Positions 26,653 through 34,861 of a stretch of DNA of 48,392 bases are shown here, piece by piece (position 1 is the stretch's first letter; the number at the start of each line of letters is the position of its first letter). The DNA lies in the NCBI RefSeq assembly GCF_018614955.1, contig NZ_JAGGNV010000101.1, positions 1 through 48,392 on the forward strand, given 5' to 3'. Source of the DNA: Variovorax paradoxus. Its GTDB lineage: Bacteria > Pseudomonadota > Gammaproteobacteria > Burkholderiales > Burkholderiaceae_C. The notes under the pieces are model-generated. The model was not told where the DNA came from. It searched no databases and saw only the letters and a program-made list of their open reading frames with translations. The position numbers and the translations under genes were made by a program.

Positions 26653-27798
26653 TCACTGCCTTTCCAGAATCAGGGTCGCGCTGCCGTGGCGAGCGCCCAG
26701 GGTTCCGCCCGTCCCGTGGGCAAGCGCCAATGTGCACCCTGGCACCTGCACTGCGGGATGTGCTTCACCGCGCAGCTGGCGGACGGCTTCGATGATCTTG
26801 GTCATGCCGCCCCGGTTCGCCGGGTGGTTGTTGCATAGTCCCCCCCCATCGGTGTTGAAGGGAAGCCGGCCGGTGCCCGAGATCAGGTTTCCGTCCGAAA
26901 CAAAACGGCCGCCTTGGCCCTTTTCGCAGAAACCGAGATCTTCCAGCTGGATCACGACGGTGATCGTGAAGCTGTCGTAGATGGACGCGTACTGGATGTC
27001 CGCCGGCGTCACCCCGGCTTCCTCGAACGCTGCGCTGCCTGACCAGCGCGCCGCGCTGTACGTAATGTCGACCCGCCCGCCGTCCTGCCCCTTGAGGGCT
27101 TCGCCGGCCCCGACAATTCCGACCAGGGGGCGGCCGAGCGAACGGGCGATTTCAGGCCGCGTCACGACGACTGCGCCACCGCCGTCGGTGATCACGCAGC
27201 AATCGAGTCGCCGGAGCGGGTCGGAAATCACCGGTGATCGCAGCACGTCCTCGACGGTGACAAGGTCCCGCAACATGGCGTTGGGGTTGTGCTGGGCGTG
27301 ATGGGACGCAGCAACCTTGACCCAGGCCAGTTGCTCGGGCGTCGTGCCGTACTCGTACATGTGGCGGGCGGCCACCATCCCGTAATTGTTGGTGATCGTC
27401 GGGCCATAAGGACTTTCGAAGGCGAACTCCGGATTCGCCGGGTCGAACGAGCGCGAGCGGACGATGCCTCCGCTCTCGGTGCGCGGCCGACCGGCCAGCG
27501 TGACCAGTGCAACGCTGCATTTCCCGGCCGCGATGGCGAGCGCTGCATGACGGACATGCGCGAGATAGGAGGATCCTCCCATGTCCGTCGAATCGACGAA
27601 TCTCGGCGAGACGCCGATGTAGTCGGCAATGTTCAGGGCGCCGAGGCCTGGTGCGTCACCAGCACAGAAATACCCGTCGACATCGCGCAGTTCCAGGCCT
27701 GCATCCTGGAGGGCGCCACGTGCGCATTCGGCGTGCAACTGGGCCGTGCTCTTGTCAGGCGCATGGCGCGTGGGGTGCTCCCACGCGCCCGCGATCAT
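26653..27798 (-). CDS. Thiolase-like protein without the usual nucleophilic Cys (SCP-x/Ltp type)
   Basis: 381 residues from ATG 27798, with GAAAGG nine bases before; the frame is open for another 29 codons. At the usual nucleophile position the sequence is DMGGSSYLAHV, with Ser or Gly instead of Cys. The C-terminal NNHPANRGGM keeps an xHP motif. Loss of the Cys is seen in the thiolase-fold members that work with DUF35 proteins and do retro-aldol cleavage of a beta-hydroxyacyl-CoA rather than thiolysis. With the DUF35 gene directly behind it, an aldolase role is more likely than a thiolase role; this is inference. It is second in the Bug-led operon. Confidence 0.85.
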   Translation of the reverse strand: MIAGAWEHPTRHAPDKSTAQLHAECARGALQDAGLELRDVDGYFCAGDAPGLGALNIADYIGVSPRFVDSTDMGGSSYLAHVRHAALAIAAGKCSVALVTLAGRPRTESGGIVRSRSFDPANPEFAFESPYGPTITNNYGMVAARHMYEYGTTPEQLAWVKVAASHHAQHNPNAMLRDLVTVEDVLRSPVISDPLRRLDCCVITDGGGAVVVTRPEIARSLGRPLVGIVGAGEALKGQDGGRVDITYSAARWSGSAAFEEAGVTPADIQYASIYDSFTITVVIQLEDLGFCEKGQGGRFVSDGNLISGTGRLPFNTDGGGLCNNHPANRGGMTKIIEAVRQLRGEAHPAVQVPGCTLALAHGTGGTLGARHGSATLILERQ

Positions 27799-27888
27799 CG
27801 CGGGTGCCTTTCTGCTTCTATATGTAGTTTTCACAGGCCTAGTAATTGAATCAGTGGCGGAATCCGGCTGCGCTGGCAAGTTCATCGG

Positions 27889-28890
27889 TCATTCGAACCG
27901 CACCCCCGAATCCGCAATGAGCTTCGACATGCGAACGGTCTCCTGCTGGATGAAGGCTCGCGCCACATCGGGGCCCGCACCATCGACGATGAATCCCATG
28001 CCTTCCAGCTTGCTTCTCGTCTCGACGCTATTGATGAACTGAGAACTTGCAGCACTCAATGCCTCAACCACGAATGGCGGTGTTTTGGCCTGGCAGAACA
28101 GCCCGAGCCACGACTCGATCCTGAAATCGGGGACGCCTGCCTCGACCATGGTGGGGATTTCCCGCGCCAGTGGTACTCGCCTGTCACTGGCGACCGCCAA
28201 TGCCTTCAGCGCCCCCGCCTTCACATGCGGGTATGAGTAGGCAACGGTATCGAAAATGAGTGGCACCCGTCCGGCGAGGACATCGGTCATCGCGGGTGCG
28301 GAGCCTTTGTAGGGAACGTGAACCAGCTTGCTTCCGGTCTTTAGGTTGAATACCTCTCCAGCGATATGAGGTGTGCTGCCATTTCCGAACGAGGCGTAAT
28401 TCAGAGCGCCTGGTTTACTTTGCGCCAAGTCCAACAGTTGCTTGACGGTCGAAACCGAAAGCGACGGGTGTGCGACCAACATGAGTGGCAGGCGAACCAG
28501 GATCCGGATGGGATGGAAGTCTGACTCCGGGTTGTAGGCCAGGCGCGATCCCATGGCGCTGCGAGCGTGCGAGAACTCGGAGGCCGAGCCGAGGTAGATC
28601 GTGTAGCCATCGGGATCTGCCTTCGCAACTTGGCCAGCGGCGATGGTGCCTGAGGCGCCCGGTCGGTTTTCGACGACCACCGGTTGGCCTAACGACTGGC
28701 CAAGATGCGCAGCCAACATGCGGGCAATCGTGTCCCCGGCGCCACCTGCGGGAAAGCCGTTGACCAAGCGGACGGGACGTGCGGGGTACCCTTGCGCAAA
28801 GGCGCGAGTGAAGGGCGCTAAACCAGTGATACCCGCAGCTCCCGTGGCAGCGAGGAAACGGCGGCGGCTGGGCCGGGCGGTATATGACAT
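27889..28890 (-). CDS. Bug/TctC-family solute-binding protein with a Tat-like signal
   Basis: 333 residues. The N-terminus has SRRRFLAATGAAG, a twin-arginine motif, then a hydrophobic stretch ending AFAQG. The mature protein opens YPARPVRLVNGFPAGGAGDT. PYKGSAPAMTDVLAG and IPTMVEAGVPDF are typical. GAAGG lies before the ATG. It is first in the leftward operon (Bug, thiolase-like, DUF35, CoA-transferase A and B) and diverges from the IclR gene at 29049, so IclR control of uptake plus breakdown is likely. Confidence 0.93.
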   Translation of the reverse strand: MSYTARPSRRRFLAATGAAGITGLAPFTRAFAQGYPARPVRLVNGFPAGGAGDTIARMLAAHLGQSLGQPVVVENRPGASGTIAAGQVAKADPDGYTIYLGSASEFSHARSAMGSRLAYNPESDFHPIRILVRLPLMLVAHPSLSVSTVKQLLDLAQSKPGALNYASFGNGSTPHIAGEVFNLKTGSKLVHVPYKGSAPAMTDVLAGRVPLIFDTVAYSYPHVKAGALKALAVASDRRVPLAREIPTMVEAGVPDFRIESWLGLFCQAKTPPFVVEALSAASSQFINSVETRSKLEGMGFIVDGAGPDVARAFIQQETVRMSKLIADSGVRFE

Positions 28891-28974
28891 TGAGTACCTT
28901 CAAAAGCGTCCATGGGAATCTAGTCGCCGCTCGCTCGTGAGTCAACTGATGTCTTCTCTTGGAAGAGTTCGTTT

Positions 28975-28990
28975 ATTCTCTATCGAGAAT
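28975..28990. promoter_or_regulatory. Inverted repeat in the IclR/Bug divergent region, candidate IclR operator
   Basis: ATTCTC-TATC-GAGAAT is a perfect 6+6 inverted repeat with a 4-base centre. It lies 85 bases from the Bug start and 59 from the IclR start. A second shorter one, CTCTTGGAAGAG, lies about 20 bases to its left. IclR proteins bind short palindromes in such divergent regions. Confidence 0.5.
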
Positions 28991-29048
28991 TCTTGTCTTC
29001 GACATGAATAGGCGCCTCGCAAGTTGTCACGAGACCTAAGGGAAAGTC

Positions 29049-29831
29049 ATGGGAAATGAAGCCGATAAGCGGGCACCCGAAAAGTCGGGGGTGGGCGGCG
29101 CCTTACGGACGATGGCGGTGCTGGAATTCGTAGCAAGCACGGACCGGCCCGTCAGCGGCGCAGAGGTAAGGCGTGCAACGCAGATCAACCCGAGCACCGC
29201 TTTCAACCTATTGCAGACATTGACGACCAGCGGCTACCTGCAGCAGGTTGGTGGCAGCCGGCTGTATACCGTCGGGCCCAGCCTCAAAGCGCTCGGTCGC
29301 AAAGTAGCCGAGCGAGCAGAGCCATATCATCTTGCGTTATCACAGATGCAGACTTTCGCTGACCGGCACAAGGTGGTCGTCCACTTGTGGCGCCGTGTGT
29401 CTCGCTACTCGATGATGTGTCTGGCGGTGGCGGACAATGAAGAGGCGCCTCGCATCCAGGGCCGGCCCAATGCAAAACTTCCGGCGATGATGGGCAGCAT
29501 GGGGCGTCTCATTGCGCTGGCAGGGGATCTTTCCGGGGCCGAGCGTCAACAACTCCTCGCCGCCGCCACCTTCGAGCGCCCGATCTCCTACCGCACATTT
29601 ATGGCTCAGGCACGGCTCGCCGCTGCACGAGGATGGAGTTTCGACGATGGCTATGTCCGAACGGTGATCTCGGCCGTCAGCGTGCCTGTGCCGTGCCTCT
29701 CCGGCCCATTGACCCATGTTTGTACCGCTACGATGTTTCGCGGGCAGTTGAAGGGGAAAGAGCTGGAGCAACTGGCCTTTGACCTGCAAAGAACTGCGGC
29801 TCTCATCGCCCCGGGCCTCCAGACTATGTGA
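29049..29831 (+). CDS. IclR-family transcriptional regulator
   Basis: 260 residues. The N-terminal winged helix (LRTMAVLEFVASTDRPVSGA, INPSTAFNLLQTLTTSGYL, residues about 18-70) is followed by the IclR effector domain (GRPNAKLPAMMGSMGRLIAL, and a C-terminal part with VSVPVPCLSG). AAGGGAA lies before the ATG. It is divergent from the Bug/thiolase-like/CoA-transferase operon, its likely target. Confidence 0.92.
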   Translation: MGNEADKRAPEKSGVGGALRTMAVLEFVASTDRPVSGAEVRRATQINPSTAFNLLQTLTTSGYLQQVGGSRLYTVGPSLKALGRKVAERAEPYHLALSQMQTFADRHKVVVHLWRRVSRYSMMCLAVADNEEAPRIQGRPNAKLPAMMGSMGRLIALAGDLSGAERQQLLAAATFERPISYRTFMAQARLAAARGWSFDDGYVRTVISAVSVPVPCLSGPLTHVCTATMFRGQLKGKELEQLAFDLQRTAALIAPGLQTM

Positions 29832-30013
29832 AGGCATGTGCTGCTAAAGGGGTGAGCAGCGCCAGCTCACGACATCGACGGACTTGAACTCGGCTGGCGC
29901 ACGGCCGGCGAACTCTGCAGCGGCGCTAATCCGAACAGGTACAGACGCTTCGCGGGACCGCGGCGGCCGTTGCACCGCGACGTAATGACCCGCGCGCCCC
30001 GTCGACCGTTCTT

Positions 30014-30766
30014 CTACGCCTGCATTTGGCGTTCGACCGCATTTCCGAGATCCGCAACCGCGGCGGAAAGCGCCTCGACATGCGAGGCCCAGTGGGCCTC
30101 CATTCGCTCGAGCGGCCCTGCTATTGCAACCCCATACCACTCGCCAGCCAAGTGAAAGGGCATAGCGATCGCGGCGAGATCGGGGACACTTTCGCCGGTA
30201 TTGGCGGCCCATCCACGCGCGGGCACTTGGGCAGCGTCCTCGAGTAGCTGCTTGGCATCGACAATAGTGCGCGGCGTCAGTCGGTTCCATTGCACTCGTT
30301 CCATGAGCATCATCTGTTCGTCCGGGCTCATCATCGCGAACAGTGCTTTGCCAATTGAGTTCGACGTTACCGGACGCATCGCTCCTACCGACACGTTATA
30401 GCGGATGGCTTCACGGGACTGATGCACGTCAAGGTAGACCACGTCGAGGTCCTGGCGCCTCCCCAGTACTACAGTCTCGTTGCACCGATCGCGAAGCGCT
30501 TCGAGCGCGGGACGGACTAACTCAAGGATCGGGTCGGGAGCATCTATGGCCCGGCATAACAGCAGCATCTTCCGTGTAGGGTAGTAGCCGCTGCGCTTCT
30601 TGGTTTCATAGAGATACCCCTTGGCGGCCAAAGTGCGAGCGAGCGCCAATGCGCTTGACATTGGTACCTCCAGGCCGCGAGAGATCTCTGTCAACGATAG
30701 CGGACGACCTTCCCGAGCGTATAGCTCGAAGAGTTCTAGGGTACGGGCGACGAGCTTAACTTCCAT
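30014..30766 (-). CDS. IclR-family transcriptional regulator
   Basis: 250 residues. It opens directly in the winged helix (VARTLELFELYAREGRPLSL, VPMSSALALARTLAAKGYLY). The effector domain has VVYLDVHQSREAIRYNVSVG and NSIGKALFAMM. It lies downstream of the Bug gene at 30964-31932 on the same strand with a 197-base gap, so it may be cotranscribed or have its own promoter. The region before it has CGCCA and TGGCG arms around a 7-base centre near 30770, a possible self-operator. The ribosome site is weak. Confidence 0.9.
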   Translation of the reverse strand: MEVKLVARTLELFELYAREGRPLSLTEISRGLEVPMSSALALARTLAAKGYLYETKKRSGYYPTRKMLLLCRAIDAPDPILELVRPALEALRDRCNETVVLGRRQDLDVVYLDVHQSREAIRYNVSVGAMRPVTSNSIGKALFAMMSPDEQMMLMERVQWNRLTPRTIVDAKQLLEDAAQVPARGWAANTGESVPDLAAIAMPFHLAGEWYGVAIAGPLERMEAHWASHVEALSAAVADLGNAVERQMQA

Positions 30767-30963
30767 CGCGCCATTGTCGCTGGCGATGAACGCACCACAA
30801 CGAGCTTCCGGACGCTACAGCCTGTGCTTGCCTCGTCGTGTGGCCGCTCGCCTGGATCGCCGCAGAACGGGCGCGCTGGGGCAAGGTCATCCGCGGTTTG
30901 GGCGTCAAGCTGGCCAGTTGATTTCCTTGGGGAGCGAGGCCGGTCCCCTGCCCGAGCTGCTGA

Positions 30964-31932
30964 CTACTGCGGTGTCAGGTTGATCTTTTTCGCGAGGGCG
31001 CTGTACTTCGCCACGTCCCGCTGTACGACCACCAGCGCCTCGGCAGACGTACTGACCTTCACGATGTTGCCCTGCTTTTCGAGTGCTTCACGGATGCCGG
31101 GCGTGTTGACCGTGGCGAGCAGGGCGTCATGCACCTTCTTGACGGTGGCCGGCGCCATGTTGCGAGGCCCCAGCACCGCCATCCACACGTCCATGTTGAA
31201 GTTGGGGAACCCCTGCTCGGCGAGTGTGGGAATCTCGGGTGCGACTGCGACCCGCTGGTTCGACAGCAGGCCGATGGCTCGCAGGGCGCCGCTGTTGATG
31301 TGAGGCTGCACGGGAGGCAACGCGCTCACCGCAAAATCGATTTGCCCGCCAATCAGATCGTTGACCATGGGTGCCACACCCTTGTAGGGGACGTGATTGA
31401 GCTTGACGCCAAGCTCGTCCTGGATCTGTTCCACGGCGAGATGCAAGGTCGTCCCATTGCCGCTGGAGCCGTAGTTCAGCTTGTCCCCGGTGGTCTTCAG
31501 AAGCGCCACGAACTCTTTCGCGTTGGCGGCGCCAACCTTCGATGCGTTGGTTACCAGAGCGAGGGGAATGGCGCCGATCATGGCGATTGGTGTGAAGTCC
31601 TTGACGGTGTCGTAAGGAGCCGTTTTCATCATGAGCGGAGCAGTGACCATGTTGTTGGTCTGCAGCGCGAGGACGGACCCGTCGGCGGGCGCGCGAGCCA
31701 GCGTTTGCATGGCGATCACGCTGCCCGCGCCCGCTATGTTTTCGACGACGACCGGTGCGCCGACCGCGGCCGCCAGCGGCTGTTGCAGGGTGCGCCCGAT
31801 CACATCGATCGTCGACCCTGCGGATGAAGCGACTATGAGGCGGACCGCGCGCTCGAACTGCGCCCATGCGGCGGCGGGAAGCACAGCGGCTCCCGCCAGC
31901 GCGGCAACTGCGCTGCGGCGGGTAATTTTCAT
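30964..31932 (-). CDS. Bug/TctC-family solute-binding protein with a Tat-like signal
   Basis: 322 residues from ATG 31932 (MKITRRSAVAALAGAAVL), with RR followed by a hydrophobic stretch ending AAWAQ. An in-frame ATG five codons upstream (31947) is an alternative. The mature protein opens FERAVRLIVASSAGSTIDVI. Family blocks: GAGSVIAMQTLARAPADGS, PYKGVAPMVNDLIGGQ and IPTLAEQGFPNFNMDV. It diverges from the cupin at 32281, so the two may share control. Confidence 0.92.
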   Translation of the reverse strand: MKITRRSAVAALAGAAVLPAAAWAQFERAVRLIVASSAGSTIDVIGRTLQQPLAAAVGAPVVVENIAGAGSVIAMQTLARAPADGSVLALQTNNMVTAPLMMKTAPYDTVKDFTPIAMIGAIPLALVTNASKVGAANAKEFVALLKTTGDKLNYGSSGNGTTLHLAVEQIQDELGVKLNHVPYKGVAPMVNDLIGGQIDFAVSALPPVQPHINSGALRAIGLLSNQRVAVAPEIPTLAEQGFPNFNMDVWMAVLGPRNMAPATVKKVHDALLATVNTPGIREALEKQGNIVKVSTSAEALVVVQRDVAKYSALAKKINLTPQ

Positions 31933-31947
31933 CTCTCGAGAGTTCAT

Positions 31948-32280
31948 GTTATGGCAAGCGGTTGACCCGAGCCCCAGCCCGGCGTGACGGAGGATCGTAC
32001 GCGCGCGGCTGCCTCCTGGCGTGCGGCTGGCGTGAAGATCCTTGCCATGGATTGCAAAAAATCGCCATGCGCGAAAGCCGTTGTTCAAGCGGTGCCACGA
32101 TCCAGGGGGCAGCCGAGGCAGGCGCGGCGCTCGCGCTTATTGCGGACAGCACCGGAGAAGCGTTCGCTGGGCACCTGTCCGATCTGTGCGCGGGAGGCAA
32201 CGCTGTTTGCCATCGCGCGCCAGTTGCAAATGAACGCGGTTCCTAGAATTCCGGTGATACCTTTTAGGACGCTTCCAGCA
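31948..32280 (+). promoter_or_regulatory. Divergent control region with the TTGCC / TAGAAT promoter of the cupin
   Basis: A long leader with no convincing gene. Two related sites occur: GAAGATCCTTGCC at 32034-32046 and GGCAACGCTGTTTGCC at 32196-32211. The second ends exactly 33 bases before a -10-like TAGAAT at 32244-32249. The same 33-base distance is found at 33622/33655 and 41668/41701. The transcript would start about 25 bases before the cupin ATG. Confidence 0.55.
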
Positions 32281-32733
32281 ATGATCAACACCAGCGCATC
32301 GACTGCAACGCACTTTTCACATGTGAAGCCCGGAGACACGGAATGGCGCGGCGATGGCCTGCGAAATTTCTTCCAGTACAAAGATCTCGGAATTGCCGCT
32401 GCCACGGGCGGGCGGGTGATTGCGCAGCTTGTACGCGCAGCCAAGCCCCCCGAAGAGGGGACAGGGTGGCACGTTCACGAAGCCGACTTCCATATGGTCA
32501 TGATGCTGCGCGGCTGGGCCAAATTCATGTACGAGGACAAGGTTACTCTCGTGGCCGCCGGGGACTGCGTGCACCAGCGTCCCGGCATCAGGCATTTCTT
32601 GTTCGACTACTCGTCCGACATGGAGTACCTGGAGGTCGTGGGGCCGGCAGATTTTGGTTCGATCCCGATCGCCGGCGTCTGCGAGGTGCCGGCGCCCGGC
32701 AAGTGGCCGGAGCCGGCTTCCAACTCGCGGTGA
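32281..32733 (+). CDS. Cupin-domain protein
   Basis: 150 residues from ATG 32281. A full cupin barrel: GTGWHVHEADFHMVMMLRGWA (motif 1 with H..H and a later H) and AGDCVHQRPGIRHFLFDYSS (motif 2 with H), so the metal ligands are complete, unlike the cupin at 10867. A small metal-dependent oxygenase, isomerase or sensor is possible; no substrate can be named. It has the promoter type shared with the monooxygenase operon at 41753, suggesting one regulon. Confidence 0.85.
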   Translation: MINTSASTATHFSHVKPGDTEWRGDGLRNFFQYKDLGIAAATGGRVIAQLVRAAKPPEEGTGWHVHEADFHMVMMLRGWAKFMYEDKVTLVAAGDCVHQRPGIRHFLFDYSSDMEYLEVVGPADFGSIPIAGVCEVPAPGKWPEPASNSR

Positions 32734-32786
32734 GGGCTGTGCGTTGGCGAACTGCGCCTGTCGCCCGGTAAGCCTTGGTCGGACTA

Positions 32787-32846
32787 CTACAGGATCTGCA
32801 CCATCTCACCAACTTCATCCAGGTGTTCCAGCTCGTCGACCATAGG
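32787..32846 (-). pseudogene. Last 19 codons of a MmgE/PrpD gene (relic)
   Basis: PMVDELEHLDEVGEMVQIL then TAG closely matches the end of the full gene at 35549-36943 (HMVEELEQLDDVGEIVRILS). The similarity continues about 40 bases past the stop (CCGGGCGACAGG against CCGGGCAGAGG), so it is a copy of the 3' end and its flank. Everything upstream has been replaced by IS21 remnants. Confidence 0.75.
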
Positions 32847-32859
32847 CGGCGCCCTGCAA

Positions 32860-33216
32860 TGCGAGTGCCAAGCCACCAGCACCATGTAGGCGCCGTCCTT
32901 GAGTTCGGCGATGAGTTCACGCATGGCTGGTCTCCATCGCGCGTAGGCGGTCGAACCGCGCCGTATCGGCCAGCGGCGGCGTCCTAGCCGCCGGTGAGGT
33001 GGCCACGTTGGCCGGCAGGCTGGCTGTGTTCAGGCGTGCGAGCACGTTCTGCACGTGCTCCACGCTCACGCGGCGCGAAGCCGGAGCAAGGCGGCAACGC
33101 AGGCGTGGAGTCGTCGCGCCTGCTGCTAGAGCACCCGCTGCAGGCCGAGACCATCGTGCCATGCGATCGGGCGCTACCAGATGACGGCGAGTCATCGACC
33201 AGCCGACGACACCCAA
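32860..33216 (-). pseudogene. IS21-family remnant: istA 3' end and istB 5' end
   Basis: A frame ending at 32917 reads VSVEHVQNVLARLNTASLPA..PPLADTARFDRLR, resembling the C-terminus of IS21 IstA. Its stop overlaps ATGCGTGA, where a new frame starts at 32924 (MRELIAELKD, then RRLHGAGGLALALQ after a one-base shift), resembling the N-terminus of the ATPase IstB (typically ..ELKxLRLHGM..). The overlap is the normal istA/istB arrangement. Upstream of VSVEHV the istA part is frameshifted. No IS ends were found. Confidence 0.5.
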
Positions 33217-33234
33217 GCCGAGCGTCTTAAGCCA

Positions 33235-33610
33235 TCTCGGAGGCCGACTCGCCCGAGTTGGCCAAGTAATTCATGAAACGCAGCATCGCCCAGCACGACG
33301 CCGGTGACGATGCGTTCGTCGCGGTCGAGAACCGCGCCCTCTCAGAGGCTTTGAATATCGGCGAAATCGTCGCGGGGTTGATACAAAGCCGGCGGTGCGC
33401 ATGCAGGGACCCGGCCGATCTCGGGCGCCCACCACTCCCGAAATGCACGGTGTCGCCGTGCTGGATCAGGCTGGCCGCGGCGCCGAATCGCGCGCCGCCA
33501 GACCAGCGGAACGTCCGCGGACAGTCTGGGGCCGCACCAGCCTTCCGAATTCGGTGCGTGAACTGCGCAACTACACAGTCGAAGGCAGGGCCATCTATGC
33601 GTCAGGCGGC
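33235..33610 (-). pseudogene. Decayed acetyl-CoA hydrolase/CoA-transferase fragment
   Basis: Pieces of the 40268-41527 family are recognisable in shifting frames: AFDCVVAQF, then PNSEGWCGPRLSADVPLVWR, LIQHGDTVHFGSG, and RDERIVTGVVLGDAAFHELL followed by GQLGRV. Much of the middle and all of the C-terminal half are missing. The break on the N-terminal side (IDGPAFDC) falls within about ten codons of the break in the copy at 8067-9080. It is followed, as in the intact locus, by a divergent promoter. Confidence 0.75.
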
Positions 33611-33660
33611 ATGGTCCTTGCCGCCCTATCGCGAGCACGGCGGGATGCGCTTCCTAAAAT
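33609..33660 (+). promoter_or_regulatory. Relic divergent promoter with the GCATGGTCCTTGCC site
   Basis: GCATGGTCCTTGCC (33609-33622) lies 33 bases before TAAAAT (33655-33660) inside TTCCTAAAATTTT. It aligns over about 60 bases with 41655-41710 upstream of the monooxygenase, with the same spacing. Confidence 0.55.
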
Positions 33661-33708
33661 TTTGTCCATTGCGTGCAATTGCACTCAGCTGCGGCAGGAG
33701 CAACATCC

Positions 33709-33840
33709 ATGGATCACTTTGACGCTCGTCCGGCGCGTGTCGGAATCAGCAGCGACGCCCTCACTCTCAACGTCCTCGAGCTCGCGCCCCGCAGCGGTGA
33801 CGGAGGAACTGGTGTTCCCGAATTTGCGGAAGCCCGCTGA
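33709..33840 (+). CDS. Short open frame of 43 codons behind the relic promoter
   Basis: ATG 33709 has GCAGGAGCAAC before it, the same arrangement as the monooxygenase start at 41753 (ACAGGAGCACC). The frame opens MDHFDARPARVGISSDAL and ends at TGA 33838-33840. I do not recognise it. It could be the surviving 5' end of a gene that once occupied the monooxygenase position, or a small protein or leader peptide. Confidence 0.35.
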   Translation: MDHFDARPARVGISSDALTLNVLELAPRSGDGGTGVPEFAEAR

Positions 33841-33898
33841 AACTCCTTCCTCTCGACCAGAACATCGCGCCGGTCGGTCCGGCGTACGGAGACACTCA

Positions 33899-34861
33899 AT
33901 GACCAAGATCGCAAACATTCTTGCAGCATTGTCCCTGGTCGCCATCCAGGCGGCCCCGACTTCTGCAGCAGCACAGGAGTTCCCGCAGAAGGGTCCCATT
34001 AAGCTGGTCGTCGCCACGGGCGCTGGCGGGGGATCGGACGTTCTGGCCCGCATCACGGCCGACTTCCTGCAGCGTCGCCTAGGGCAGGCTGTGGTTGTCG
34101 AGAACAAGCCGGGTGCGGCGGGGGCCATCGGGATCGACTATGTCGCGAAGGCTGCGCCCGATGGCTACACCCTCTTGTTCCAGGGCTCGGATTTCAGCGT
34201 CATTCCCGCGGTGAGGCCCAACCTGCCGTACAAGCCCAGCGAGTTCACGTACCTGCTGCAGGCGTTCTCGATTCCCCCAGTAGTGCTGGGCAGTCCTTCC
34301 CTGCCGGCGAAGACCGTTCCGGAATTGATCGGGCACATGAAGGCGAACCCGGGGACTGTGAGCTACGGCAGTTCCGGCGTGGGAGGTGTGGTGCACCTGG
34401 GCATCGCACTGCTCGAGAACGCCGCGGGCGTTCGCGGCAACCACATCCCGTTCACAGGCGTTTCCGCGGCGTACGCGGCGATGCTCGGCGGGCACGTGGC
34501 CTTTGCCGAGGGAATCGTCCCATTCCCGGAGGGACTCAAGATGTTGGGTACGGCCGGGTCGAAGCGGCACCCGGCCTATCCTCAGGTGCCCACGCTCGAA
34601 GAGTCAGGCATCCATGGCGCGACCTGGAACGTCTGGTACGGGGTGATGGCGCCGCCGAACCTTCCCAAACCGATCCGGGACCGGCTTATCAAGGAGCTGG
34701 CGGAACTCATGAGCGATCCGGCGGCGATCGAGAAATTCAAGTCGACCGTCGGGTTCGCGCCGGAGCTCGTGGTCGGCGACGACTTCAAGAAGGCGGTGCT
34801 GGCAGAGACCGTCAAGTGGAAGGCCGTGGCGCAAGAGCGGAACATCGTGCTGCAGCCCTGA
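33899..34861 (+). CDS. Bug/TctC-family periplasmic solute-binding protein
   Basis: 320 residues from ATG 33899, with CGGAG before it. The signal peptide ends at TSAAAQ and the mature part opens FPQKGPIKLVVATGAGGGSD. GAAGAIGIDYVAKAAPDGYT and VPTLEESGIHGATWNV follow the family pattern; the usual PYKG is PFTGVS here. It stands alone, with decayed DNA on both sides, so its partner genes may have been lost. Confidence 0.92.
   Translation: MTKIANILAALSLVAIQAAPTSAAAQEFPQKGPIKLVVATGAGGGSDVLARITADFLQRRLGQAVVVENKPGAAGAIGIDYVAKAAPDGYTLLFQGSDFSVIPAVRPNLPYKPSEFTYLLQAFSIPPVVLGSPSLPAKTVPELIGHMKANPGTVSYGSSGVGGVVHLGIALLENAAGVRGNHIPFTGVSAAYAAMLGGHVAFAEGIVPFPEGLKMLGTAGSKRHPAYPQVPTLEESGIHGATWNVWYGVMAPPNLPKPIRDRLIKELAELMSDPAAIEKFKSTVGFAPELVVGDDFKKAVLAETVKWKAVAQERNIVLQP

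Noticed and set aside
31962..32280. Open plus-strand frames before the cupin as an extra gene
   Set aside because: No recognisable motif, and they cover the region with the conserved promoter sites.
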